Source: JBAXTZ01 sp041666525
GTDB lineage: Bacteria; Bacillota; Negativicutes; JBAXTZ01
DNA length: 64,000 nucleotides
Direction of reading: 5' to 3'
Assembly (NCBI GenBank): GCA_041666525.1
Contig: JBAYGT010000013.1
Location: 1-64,000, forward strand
A program made the position numbers and the translations under genes. This document shows positions 1-8,514 of this stretch, one piece after another (the first letter of the stretch is position 1; every line of letters begins with the position of its first letter). The notes beneath the pieces are model-generated. The model was given only the letters and a program-made list of their open reading frames with translations. It made no database searches and was not told where the DNA came from.

Positions 1-123
1 ATGATAATATACTCAAGCGATACGAGAACCTGTGCTTAATTTACTGAACCGCCGTATACCGAACGGTACGTACGGTGGTGTGAGAGGTCGGCTGATAAAT
101 TAATTGTCAGACTCCTACTCGAT
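1..123 (+). mobile_element. Group II intron, 3' end (domains V and VI), rest outside the window
   Basis: The sequence folds as a group II intron domain V. A 9-bp lower stem pairs 48-56 with 71-79 (one G-U). A 2-nt CG bulge lies at 69-70. A 4-bp upper stem pairs 57-60 with 65-68 and closes the GAAC tetraloop at 61-64. A domain VI hairpin follows at about 85-116. An unpaired A at 117, 7 nt from the end, fits the branch-point adenosine. The CTACTCGAT ending fits a 3' splice site after 123. The reverse transcriptase/maturase ORF would lie to the left, outside the window. The intron is antisense to the adjoining XRE gene and its last base directly abuts that gene's stop codon. The assignment rests on structure and motif recognition. 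Confidence 0.85.
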
Positions 124-426
124 TTATTGAATGTTAGAATTGGCTTTATCAAATGTATTTATCAGGGTCTGGATAATGTCTTTTTGTGCGGGTTCTAGCC
201 TTACATAGACATCCCACATTGCTGTTGCTTCGGGGTGATATTCAAACAGCGAATCCATACTGGTTTTGTAAAGCCGGGCGAGTTTTAATAGCGTAGTGTA
301 ATCAGGGGTGAAGCGGTCACGTTCCCAACCACTAATGCTTTCCTGAGTCACACCGAGAATTTCACTAAGCTCCGCTTGTGTCATGGCGTGTTGCACTCGA
401 AATTTTTTCAACATTGCACCAAGCAT
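124..426 (-). CDS. XRE-family helix-turn-helix regulator
   Basis: A small DNA-binding regulator of about 100 aa. The N-terminal 60 residues form an HTH_3/XRE domain, with the recognition region around MTQAELSEILGVTQESISGWE and the usual following helix (TLLKLARLYKTSMDSLF). The C-terminal 40 residues are helical and resemble no effector domain I know. Two ATGs are adjacent at the start. The inner one (426) sits 6 nt from a GGAGG and is preferred over 429. The gene is divergent from the secreted hydrolase at 607, so it may control that gene or itself (inference). The group II intron ends exactly at its stop codon on the other strand. The target is unknown. Confidence 0.85.
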   Translation of the reverse strand: MLGAMLKKFRVQHAMTQAELSEILGVTQESISGWERDRFTPDYTTLLKLARLYKTSMDSLFEYHPEATAMWDVYVRLEPAQKDIIQTLINTFDKANSNIQ

Positions 427-429
427 CAT

Positions 430-606
430 TGCCCTCCGTAAGATGATATGCTTATATTATAGGGTAAATAATGTAAAATAAGAATATTAATGTTGAAAAA
501 ATTGTATTGATCAAGTTAATTTTTACAATAAGCAAAAAAAGCAGGTATTTTTTTGTTTTTGGCGAATTACTATAAAGAGTTTGTGTGAAGGTATCGGAGG
601 CTGGTC
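430..606. promoter_or_regulatory. Divergent intergenic region with a candidate XRE promoter
   Basis: This AT-rich spacer separates the divergent XRE and hydrolase genes. For XRE, a perfect TATAAT lies on the minus strand at 456-461, about 26 nt from the start codon, with a poor -35 (TTCTTA, 479-484). For the plus-strand gene, TTGTAT (502-507) and TACAAT (524-529) with a 16-nt spacer are a weak candidate, followed by a GGAGG at 596-600. No clear operator palindrome is seen. Confidence 0.35.
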
Positions 607-1836
607 ATGAAAATATGTTTAAAATCTTGTTATATTTCTTGGATAGCCTTGTTTTTGGCAATTATGGCCGTGACGTTATTTTCTAATATTTTTGTTGTGA
701 GCGCAGCGAAATTGCATGTATATTCACAAGCCGGCCAGTTATATCTAAATTATCAGGAACCGGGACAGTTTTATCGGGCACTAAAAATGGAAAAAGAAAG
801 CAATAATTGGTGGTATGCTGATGAGTTGCCGGATTTAATTCGGTTTAATATCGTAGATGATAAAGGGCAGACAGATAATCTTGGCGGAGTGCTGGGCGAA
901 TATCCAGGGGATCCGGCGGAAGATTATTCGCTAAACAGTCAGGAAAGTTGGTTAAAAGACGGTTTACTTTATCCCTATAATCCTGACAAGATAAAACCAT
1001 CGGATATTCTGACTATATTGACGCTCAATATGCATACCTATCAAGAAAAAAATCAATCTGAAAAACTTGCAACAATTGCACTTGCAATCAATAAACTTAA
1101 TCCGGATATTGTCTGTTTCCAGGAATGCGCACAGGACAGAAGTTCGCCGTTATTGAAAAAGCACTATGGAAAAGATATCCGCACCGATAATATGGCGGAA
1201 ATTATCACAACATTGCTTCGAGAAAAATACGCAAAGAACTACGACTATTATTGGGATTGGTCGCATTATGGCTGGGATCGTTGGGAAGAAGGTGTTGCGG
1301 TGCTAGCAAAATATCCTCTTGCAAAATGCGATTCGCACTACGTGTCACATAATACCGAAAAAACTTTTTGGAAGTCCCGCAATGTTGTTTACGCTGAAGT
1401 GGCTACTCCGCTAGGTACAATTAACGTGTTTTCGGCACATCTGGGCTGGTGGACCGATACCGAAGAACCTTACAGATTTCAGATCGATAATTTATTAAGC
1501 TGGGAAAGTAGTCTGCAAAACAAGAAAATTACTGCGACATTTATGTGCGGTGATTTTAATGAAGCGGCAGGAAGTGAAGGCTATAATTATACGATAAAAA
1601 ACGGTAAGATCATCGACAGCTATTTTGCTTGTTTTGCTAACAGTATGCTTGATTCAACTATAGGTGGAAAAATTGATGGTTGGCAGGATGGTGATGGTCT
1701 GGGAAAACGGATTGACTACATATTTATGAATGATGGAGCGAAACTTAAGCCAATACTTGCGCAGCGTATTTTCACAGAAAAATGTTTCGGACGGGTATCT
1801 GATCATGTCGGCGTATATGCGTTCTTCAAAAAATAG
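607..1836 (+). CDS. Secreted endonuclease/exonuclease/phosphatase-family hydrolase
   Basis: A 409-aa exported protein. Residues 1-33 form a signal peptide with a likely cleavage after VSA. Residues 35-130 are an uncharacterised, aromatic-rich segment, possibly a beta-sandwich. Residues 135-409 are an EEP (DNase I-like) metallo-hydrolase domain. The family catalytic set is visible: N141 (LNMH), E173 (QEC), H278 (SAHLG), D316 and N318 (GDFNE), D370 (RIDYIF) and D399-H400 (SDH). The family contains nucleases, sphingomyelinases and phosphoinositide phosphatases, so the substrate cannot be named. A GGAGG lies 6 nt before the ATG. The next gene is a membrane-anchored sugar-binding protein on the same strand, so the two may be co-transcribed. 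Confidence 0.85.
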   Translation: MKICLKSCYISWIALFLAIMAVTLFSNIFVVSAAKLHVYSQAGQLYLNYQEPGQFYRALKMEKESNNWWYADELPDLIRFNIVDDKGQTDNLGGVLGEYPGDPAEDYSLNSQESWLKDGLLYPYNPDKIKPSDILTILTLNMHTYQEKNQSEKLATIALAINKLNPDIVCFQECAQDRSSPLLKKHYGKDIRTDNMAEIITTLLREKYAKNYDYYWDWSHYGWDRWEEGVAVLAKYPLAKCDSHYVSHNTEKTFWKSRNVVYAEVATPLGTINVFSAHLGWWTDTEEPYRFQIDNLLSWESSLQNKKITATFMCGDFNEAAGSEGYNYTIKNGKIIDSYFACFANSMLDSTIGGKIDGWQDGDGLGKRIDYIFMNDGAKLKPILAQRIFTEKCFGRVSDHVGVYAFFKK

Positions 1837-1883
1837 AAACAATTTATGATTAACCAGGCCAGTAAAAGAATTTTGAGGTTGAT

Positions 1884-2951
1884 ATGCGCAAATTAATTGT
1901 TTTTGTGATCTTGGTTTTGTTTGGCATTGGTTTATACCATATAATTGCTTGGAGCGGAGGCTTTGGAGCGGCAAAGAAAATTCACGTTATTCTGCAAGAC
2001 AAAACGGATAATCCGTTTTGGACGGATGTTATCAGTGGTGCTAAGGCTGGCGCAAAAGAATTGTACGATGTTGGTATAGATGGACCGGAAGAAGAAATTG
2101 ATTATCTGACGCAGGTTCGGTTGATAAACAAAGCAATTGCAGAAAGAGCTTATGCTATCGTTATCGCTCCGATAAATCGCCAGATGGTTGTTGATGCGCT
2201 GGTTAAGGCGCGGAATGCTAATATAAAAATAATATTTATTGATAGTACCGTAGTATTTGATGGAGCGATAACCTCTATTGAGAGCAATAATTATATGATC
2301 GGCGAGCTCGCGGCTAATCATATCTTTGACGATGGCTGTAAAACTGCAGTAATTATTCGTGGTGCTAACGGTGATTCATCACACGATGCCAGAGTTGAGG
2401 GCTGCAAGAATGTTTTTGTTACACATAATATTCAGATAAAAGAGTTGCTTGTTGCTGATTCTGATCGAATTAAAGCTAAAGAGCAACTGAAAAACGTTTT
2501 GCGGTTAAGAAATAATAATGTTGATTGTGTATTCGCAACAAACGATGAAATGGCGCTAGGTGCTGCTGATGCGGTAATTGAATTAGGTGTGAAAAACATT
2601 CGCATAGTCGGCGTTGATGGATCAGAAGCTGCTTTAAAAGCCATCGCAGATAATAAACTAGACGCGACGGTTTCGCAGAATCCTTATGCGATGGGAAAAA
2701 TTGGTGTTGCGTCGGCAATTAAAGCACATCAAGGCGAACAGTGTCCGTCAAAAATTTATACTGAAATTGTTTTGGTTGCAAAAGCTGACCGTCACAGAAG
2801 TAACAATGATATTGAAACGGTTGAGGATTATAAAATTGCCCAAAAACAGCAACAACAAAGCAAAATATTGCAGACTATCGAGAAATATTATTCGAAATTT
2901 AAAAAATATATTTCCGAAAGTATGAATGCTGGTACTATAACTAATAAATAA
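1884..2951 (+). CDS. Periplasmic-binding-protein-like sugar-binding protein (Peripla_BP_4 type)
   Basis: A 355-aa protein of the LacI/RbsB-type binding-protein fold without an HTH. An N-terminal hydrophobic segment (residues 3-23) serves as signal or anchor; it lacks a Cys lipobox. The mature part begins with a typical first strand and a DKTDNPFW element. A CVFATNDEMALGA element and a GVDGS element in the second lobe match the family. The C-terminal 40 residues are Gln/Lys-rich and helical. No permease or ATPase genes are adjacent, so it is either an orphan binding protein or a ligand sensor. GAGG precedes the ATG by 5 nt. The ligand is unknown. Confidence 0.8.
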   Translation: MRKLIVFVILVLFGIGLYHIIAWSGGFGAAKKIHVILQDKTDNPFWTDVISGAKAGAKELYDVGIDGPEEEIDYLTQVRLINKAIAERAYAIVIAPINRQMVVDALVKARNANIKIIFIDSTVVFDGAITSIESNNYMIGELAANHIFDDGCKTAVIIRGANGDSSHDARVEGCKNVFVTHNIQIKELLVADSDRIKAKEQLKNVLRLRNNNVDCVFATNDEMALGAADAVIELGVKNIRIVGVDGSEAALKAIADNKLDATVSQNPYAMGKIGVASAIKAHQGEQCPSKIYTEIVLVAKADRHRSNNDIETVEDYKIAQKQQQQSKILQTIEKYYSKFKKYISESMNAGTITNK

Positions 2952-2975
2952 CGCTAATTGCAGATGGAGGGAAAA

Positions 2976-3395
2976 ATGCATGCAGTAATGTGGATTGCAG
3001 CGGCTGTGCTACTGATAATTATGGAAATGGTTGGCGGCGGATTTTACTTGGCTTGTATTGCGGTCGGTTGCTTATTCGGAGCGCTGGCATCGGCATTATT
3101 TGGAAGCGTTGCACTTTCAATTGGAATTGCTGCAGTTATTGCACTTATTGCAATGGTTTTTGTCCGTCCGCTGGCAAAAAGCCATTTCCTGAGCGGACCA
3201 GCTGATCTTACCAATATCGACGCGATCATAGGTAAGCAAGTTGAAGTTGTTGAAGCTATAACGGAAAACGGCTCTGGCCGGGTAAAACAGGGCGGTGATG
3301 TTTGGCCGGCGGCTGATGTTGACGGCAAAGGCCATCCGCTTGGTGCGGTTTTGCAAATTGTTGGCCGGCATGGTGGTACGGTAATTGTAAAATAA
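2976..3395 (+). CDS. NfeD-like membrane protein
   Basis: A 139-aa protein. The N-terminal 75 residues are very hydrophobic with Gly-rich membrane helices. The C-terminal 60 residues form an OB-fold (NfeD C domain, GKQVEVVEAI to the end). NfeD proteins are encoded next to SPFH/stomatin proteins and are thought to act with them at the membrane, and the next gene is such a protein. The frame is open from 2958, but a GGAGG at 2967-2971 supports the ATG at 2976. It starts 24 nt after the binding-protein gene. Confidence 0.85.
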   Translation: MHAVMWIAAAVLLIIMEMVGGGFYLACIAVGCLFGALASALFGSVALSIGIAAVIALIAMVFVRPLAKSHFLSGPADLTNIDAIIGKQVEVVEAITENGSGRVKQGGDVWPAADVDGKGHPLGAVLQIVGRHGGTVIVK

Positions 3396-3444
3396 AATTC
3401 TAAAATATGTTTGATTCAATTATAAAAAAATAAGGAGCTTAATA

Positions 3445-4422
3445 ATGTTAGAATTTAGTATATTGGCAGCGGTTGTTTTTATCTTTGCAGTAACTTTTAT
3501 TGCTAGCGGTGTAATTGTTGTTCGTCAAGCGGAGACAGTAGTTATCGAGCGATTGGGTAAATATCATGCGACATTGGCTAGTGGGTTACATGTCATCATT
3601 CCTATTCTTGACCGGCCGCGTTCGACAACCTGGAAATATATTGCCAGCGATATGAGTGGCCGCCAGATTGTTACTCGCAGGACTGTAAATCGTATTGATT
3701 TGCGCGAGACTGTCTATGATTTCCCGCGCCAGAATGTTATTACCAGTGATAATGTCGTAATTGAAATCAACGTCGTTATTTTTTACCAAGTAATTGAACC
3801 AATGAAGGTTGTTTATGAAATTGCCAATTTGCCAGACGCGATTGAAAAATTATCACAGACCACGCTGCGGAATATTTTTGGTGACATAAGTCTGGACCAG
3901 ACTTTTGTCAGCCGTGATACTATAAATAACAAGCTGCGGGTTATCCTCGATGAAGCAACTGAAAAATGGGGTGTTAAAGTCAATCGTGTCGAATTGCAGG
4001 ATATTATTCCGCCAGCCGACATCAAGCAGGCAATGGAAAAGCAAATGCGTGCTGAGCGCGATCGTCGTGCGGTTATTCTTGAAGCTGAAGGCTTGAAGCA
4101 ATCAGCAATTTTGTCGTCTGAAGGAGTTAAGATGGCGGCAATTAACCAGGCTGATGGCCAAAAGCAAGCTGCTATTCTGTCGGCCGAAGGCCAGGCGAAA
4201 GCCCGTGTGGTGGTTGCAGACGCTGAAGCAGCAGCAATAATCAGGGTTGCAGAAGCCATCAAAGGCGATCCGACTAACTATCTTGTTGCCTTGAAATACA
4301 TTGAAGCGTTAAAAACCATGGTTGAAGGCAAAGACAATAAAGTCGTTTATATGCCGTTTGAGGCGACTGGCGTGCTGTCGAGTTTAGGTGGAATTAAGGA
4401 AATGCTTATGCAAAAGAATTGA
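3445..4422 (+). CDS. SPFH/stomatin-like membrane protein (slipin/QmcA type)
   Basis: A 325-aa SPFH (band 7) protein. One N-terminal transmembrane helix (residues 5-27) is followed by the PHB domain: VIERLGKY, then NVITSDNVVIEINVVIFYQV, then LRNIFGDISLDQ. A helical Glu/Ala-rich coiled-coil (about 195-270) contains repeated ILSSEG/ILSAEGQ units. Such proteins form membrane microdomain scaffolds and may regulate membrane proteases. About 20 extra residues after PILDRPR (TTWKYIASDMSGRQ) lengthen the first part of the PHB domain. The gene follows nfeD by 49 nt with a good RBS (AAGGAG), which fits the classical NfeD-stomatin pair. Confidence 0.9.
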   Translation: MLEFSILAAVVFIFAVTFIASGVIVVRQAETVVIERLGKYHATLASGLHVIIPILDRPRSTTWKYIASDMSGRQIVTRRTVNRIDLRETVYDFPRQNVITSDNVVIEINVVIFYQVIEPMKVVYEIANLPDAIEKLSQTTLRNIFGDISLDQTFVSRDTINNKLRVILDEATEKWGVKVNRVELQDIIPPADIKQAMEKQMRAERDRRAVILEAEGLKQSAILSSEGVKMAAINQADGQKQAAILSAEGQAKARVVVADAEAAAIIRVAEAIKGDPTNYLVALKYIEALKTMVEGKDNKVVYMPFEATGVLSSLGGIKEMLMQKN

Positions 4423-4450
4423 CAATGCGCTGATTGGAGAAATTATAGCT

Positions 4451-4642
4451 ATGGATGGAACAAAACGTGAAGATATCAAAATTGGAGCTCGAGTATTGGT
4501 TATCCAAAAACCGCATCAGCGTAGTGGACAAACTACCGAAGGTGTCGTTGAACGATTATTAACCAGCTCAGCAGTTCACAGTCGCGGCATTAAAGTACGG
4601 TTGCAGGGCGGTATAGTTGGCAGAGTGAAAGAGATACTTTAG
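4451..4642 (+). CDS. YwbE family protein
   Basis: A 63-aa protein matching the YwbE family (DUF2196): an N-terminal DGTKREDIKIGARV segment, a central QRSGQTTEGVVERLLT, and a C-terminal GIKVRLQGGIVGRVKEI. The frame is open from 4388, inside the stomatin gene, but homology begins at the ATG at 4451 and GGAG lies 11 nt upstream. The fold is probably a small beta-barrel. The molecular function of the family is unknown to me. It lies 28 nt after the stomatin gene and 21 nt before the TfoX-C gene. Confidence 0.8.
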   Translation: MDGTKREDIKIGARVLVIQKPHQRSGQTTEGVVERLLTSSAVHSRGIKVRLQGGIVGRVKEIL

Positions 4643-4663
4643 TTTAATTGTTGGAGCTGTGTA

Positions 4664-4918
4664 ATGAATAAATTAACCGAGCTGCCAAACATTGGCGCCA
4701 AATTGGCTGGTTTGCTCAATCAAATCGAAATTGAGACGCCTGAGCAATTGGTTGCATGTGGCAGCAGACAGACATTTGTACGGATTATGATTGTGCATGA
4801 TACTGCTTGCATAAATATGCTTTATGCTCTAGAAGCAGCGGTTTTAGGCATTAACAAAAAAATGTTGTCGCCTGATATCAAGAAAGACTTGCTGATGTTT
4901 TTTCGCTCATTACGGTAA
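4664..4918 (+). CDS. TfoX C-terminal-domain protein
   Basis: An 84-aa protein consisting only of the TfoX/Sxy C-terminal domain. It starts with a helix-hairpin-helix-like LTELPNIGAKLAGLLNQIEIETPEQLVA and continues into a helical LYALEAAVLGI segment. In gammaproteobacteria TfoX/Sxy activates competence genes. Stand-alone C domains occur widely in Firmicutes and have no established role. The N-terminal TfoX domain is absent and is not encoded just upstream. GGAG lies 9 nt before the ATG. A strong bidirectional terminator follows. Confidence 0.8.
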   Translation: MNKLTELPNIGAKLAGLLNQIEIETPEQLVACGSRQTFVRIMIVHDTACINMLYALEAAVLGINKKMLSPDIKKDLLMFFRSLR

Positions 4919-4950
4919 TATTTGAGTGAGCATAGATGCTTAACAAGTAA

Positions 4951-4996
4951 AAAATAACCGTTGATTAAATAGTATTATTTAATCAACGGTTATTTT
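4951..4996. terminator. Bidirectional rho-independent terminator
   Basis: A perfect 20-bp inverted repeat (4951-4970 with 4977-4996) encloses a 6-nt loop. It has an A-run on one side and a T-run on the other. It lies between the convergent TfoX-C gene and the amino-acid-binding lipoprotein gene and can serve both. Confidence 0.92.
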
Positions 4997-5009
4997 TGTT
5001 GTTAAATTT

Positions 5010-5813
5010 TTATTTTTTCGCAAACCACTTATCATAGATTTTTTGCAATTCGCCGTTTTTCTTCATTTCGGTAAGCGCTTTGTTTAATTTTTCAATTAAT
5101 TGAGTATTGTCTTTTTTTACAACCATTGCAAATTCTTCGTCAGATAACATATTTACAATTTTTAAGCGTTTCATTTTGCGTTCACTCAATGCATACTCTG
5201 CTGACATTTTATCCATTATTATCGCATCAAGATCGCCGTTGAACAGATCGATAAACATATCTTGCTGGTTTTGATAACCGCGAATTTTGGCGCCCTTGAT
5301 AGCGCTGGCTTGCGGAACCATTGTTGTATTTAATTCGACACCGACAATTTTGCCGGACAAGTCATCTGCGCTGGTAATGTTGTCGTTTTTAAAGGCTACG
5401 ATGCAAGCACCACCTTTTGCGTAGGGAATCGTGAAACCGACATTCTGTTTGCGGTCGTCGGTTATTGAAACACCGCCGATGGCAACGTCGATATTTTTCC
5501 CTTGCTCAATTTGTTCGAATATTTTTCCGAAAGCGATGTCGCGAAATTCAATTGTCAGTCCAGCTTTTTTGGCGGCAGCGGTTATTACATCCACATCGAA
5601 TCCCTGGTATTCTGCTGTTTTGGCGACAGACGCTGTAGAAAGACCATCGTCAAGAATTACCGAGACAGGTTGAGTTACAAAAGTATATGGCGGATTATTG
5701 TCCACACCGACGATGATTCTGTCGGCGGTCTTGCTATTGCCGCATCCGGCGACAAAAATTACGGTTACACCCAACATTATTGTTGTGAGTAAAATCATGA
5801 ATAATTTGTTCAT
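5010..5813 (-). CDS. Amino-acid ABC transporter substrate-binding lipoprotein
   Basis: A 267-aa family-3 solute-binding protein (SBP_bac_3, polar amino-acid type). A lipoprotein signal ends in FVAGC, so the Cys is expected to be lipidated. The body shows IIVGVDNNPPYTF, GFDVDVITAAAKKAGL, DVAIGGVSITDDR and DAIIMDKMSAEYAL, all typical of the glutamine/cystine-binding family. The frame is open 6 codons further upstream, but GGGAG lies 8 nt before the ATG at 5813. No permease or ATP-binding genes are adjacent; the gene is monocistronic between a terminator and its own promoter. The ligand within the polar amino acids cannot be fixed. Confidence 0.9.
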   Translation of the reverse strand: MNKLFMILLTTIMLGVTVIFVAGCGNSKTADRIIVGVDNNPPYTFVTQPVSVILDDGLSTASVAKTAEYQGFDVDVITAAAKKAGLTIEFRDIAFGKIFEQIEQGKNIDVAIGGVSITDDRKQNVGFTIPYAKGGACIVAFKNDNITSADDLSGKIVGVELNTTMVPQASAIKGAKIRGYQNQQDMFIDLFNGDLDAIIMDKMSAEYALSERKMKRLKIVNMLSDEEFAMVVKKDNTQLIEKLNKALTEMKKNGELQKIYDKWFAKK

Positions 5814-5883
5814 TTTGCACACTCCCTTCAAATGATGCTTTGATGCTTTTCAAGCTGGTATATTAAATAAATGAGCTAGCTTA

Positions 5884-5889
5884 ATTATA
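5884..5889 (-). promoter_or_regulatory. Extended -10 promoter of the amino-acid-binding lipoprotein
   Basis: The minus strand reads TGGTATAAT, a perfect TATAAT with a TG extended -10, about 70 nt from the start codon. No good -35 is seen. A GATGCTTT direct repeat lies between it and the gene. Confidence 0.5.
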
Positions 5890-6130
5890 CCATATAGATT
5901 TTTTGATTGTATAAAAAATAATCAAGTGCGAGTCTTGTGAAGCTTATTTTTCACAGCGTTTGTTGAGCTGAATTGCAACGAGAACTAGAAAGTTGGAGAA
6001 TAAAAATGCATTTTAGCTGGCTTTGATTTGACAAAAAGAGTATAATATTAGCGGATTAAGAGCGAGGCCGGTTCGCGAATTATATTTTTTGATATAATAG
6101 CGAGAGGTCTCTATTTATTTTGGAGGATAC
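5890..6130. promoter_or_regulatory. AT-rich upstream region of the 2,3-cDPG synthetase homologue
   Basis: The region has no gene. It holds two perfect TATAAT hexamers on the plus strand (6041-6046 and 6093-6098), neither with a well-placed -35; a TTGACA at 6028-6033 is only 7 nt from the first. A 10-nt palindrome GAGAGGTCTC follows the second, and a GGAGG stands before the start codon. Which hexamer is used cannot be decided from sequence. Confidence 0.3.
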
Positions 6131-7456
<1,326 letters not shown>

Positions 7457-7464
7457 TAAGTTCA

Positions 7465-7494
7465 AAAGACTCCGCTTTCGCGGAGTCTTTTTTT
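7465..7494. terminator. Rho-independent terminator
   Basis: An 11-bp GC-rich stem (7465-7475 with 7480-7490) with a TTTC loop is followed by a T-run to 7494. The A-run on the other side lets it also serve the convergent minus-strand gene at 7521. Confidence 0.92.
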
Positions 7495-7520
7495 ATCAAT
7501 GGTCAAGAACATTTGTTATT

Positions 7521-8012
7521 TCAAGGAAGCGGTATTAAATCAATAATCTTATAATCAATTAACTCTGAATTAATTACTGGTGGCGCAATTTCTATTTCAT
7601 TTTCACTCGAATATTTATGATTATTAACTTTGACAACATAAACGATAGTCTGGCTTGTTTTTACGTGTTTAATTGCATATAGTTGATTTTTGTCAGTTTT
7701 CATCAAAAACTTATATCTGCCACGATAGCCAGTTGCTTTGGCAAAACCAATAATAATATCGCCTACCGTTTTGTAAACTAATATATCATCTAGAACCAGC
7801 ACTTTACCGATTTGGAGACAATCTTCGTTATCAGTTAATTCAACAGCATCATATTTTTCGGAAAACTCTTTTACGGATTGATTAATTTTCGCGTTGTTTT
7901 GACTAATTACTTGTTCTGTAGCTTTTTTTTGCGACGCTTGGTCGTTTTTGCTACAACACATTGAGGAAAAAGTCAGAAAAAGAACCATCGCAACTATTAT
8001 TAACCTTTTCAT
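7521..8012 (-). CDS. Exported small protein of unknown function
   Basis: A 163-aa protein with an N-terminal signal sequence (residues 1-19: Lys/Arg start, hydrophobic core). It ends in SSMCC, a possible but non-canonical lipobox. The mature part is polar, Lys/Gln-rich at first (residues 22-55) and then probably beta-rich. I recognise no domain. A GGAGG lies 6 nt before the ATG. It is monocistronic, between a shared terminator and an intergenic region without a gene. A secreted or surface-anchored role is the most that can be said. Confidence 0.65.
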   Translation of the reverse strand: MKRLIIVAMVLFLTFSSMCCSKNDQASQKKATEQVISQNNAKINQSVKEFSEKYDAVELTDNEDCLQIGKVLVLDDILVYKTVGDIIIGFAKATGYRGRYKFLMKTDKNQLYAIKHVKTSQTIVYVVKVNNHKYSSENEIEIAPPVINSELIDYKIIDLIPLP

Positions 8013-8204
8013 AAAGCCTCCGTTATTATTACATATATAATACAGACGCGGATTAGATTAATTGATTACAGAAACAATAACAGCCTAAATAAAACGACAA
8101 TTGTCACAGAAACATTGTCCTGCACCTAATTATAACTCATAATAATTAAATTATGGATATTTATGATTAAATATTCCTCATATTATTTGATTTTTGTTCG
8201 TTTA

Positions 8205-8237
8205 TAAAAAAAACCGACATCGTAATGATGTCGGTTT
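8205..8237 (-). terminator. Terminator downstream of the tRNA-Leu pair
   Basis: An 11-bp stem (8211-8221 with 8227-8237) with a 5-nt loop runs into a stretch of Ts on the minus strand. It ends the tRNA-Leu transcript. The 190 bases between here and the exported-protein gene hold no gene that I can see. Confidence 0.85.
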
Positions 8238-8246
8238 AAATAATTA

Positions 8247-8330
8247 TGGTGCGGTTGATGGGATTTGAACCCATACACCTTTCGGCGCCACCCCCTCAAG
8301 ATGGTGCGTCTGCCGTTCCGCCACAACCGC
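8247..8330 (-). tRNA. tRNA-Leu (anticodon GAG)
   Basis: A class II tRNA of 84 nt including an encoded CCA. The acceptor stem begins GCGGTTG. The anticodon stem CCATC/GGTGG encloses loop TTGAGGG, giving anticodon GAG. A long variable arm and a TTCAAATCC T-loop region follow. It is downstream of a second tRNA-Leu on the same strand, with 17 nt between them. Confidence 0.93.
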
Positions 8331-8347
8331 GGGTAAAATGCCAAATT

Positions 8348-8433
8348 TGGTGCGGTCGAATGGATTTGAACCATCACGAGGTTGCCCTCACTAGCTCCTG
8401 AGGCTAGCGCGTCTGCCGTTCCGCCACGACCGC
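8348..8433 (-). tRNA. tRNA-Leu (anticodon CAG)
   Basis: A class II tRNA of 86 nt with an encoded CCA. The acceptor stem starts GCGGTCG. The anticodon stem CTAGC/GCTAG encloses loop CTCAGGA, giving anticodon CAG. A long variable arm is present. It is the first gene of a two-tRNA transcript with a strong promoter just upstream. Confidence 0.93.
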
Positions 8434-8449
8434 AGGTAACAGCCTTGAT

Positions 8450-8478
8450 ATAATAGCATAGCTGATTTTATGAGTCAA
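8450..8478 (-). promoter_or_regulatory. Promoter of the tRNA-Leu operon
   Basis: On the minus strand TTGACT (8473-8478) and TATTAT (8450-8455) are separated by exactly 17 nt. Each differs from the consensus by one base. The start point would be a few bases before the tRNA-Leu(CAG) 5' end. Confidence 0.8.
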
Positions 8479-8514
8479 GAGGCAGTTGAATAAAATAAGG
8501 GACTTATTCGGTTG

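Noticed and set aside
6028..6046. TTGACA and TATAAT close together as a promoter
   Set aside because: The spacer is only 7 nt, which is not compatible with a sigma-70 type promoter.
8183..8377. Minus-strand 64-codon open frame
   Set aside because: It runs through a tRNA-Leu gene and a terminator, so it is a shadow of RNA genes.
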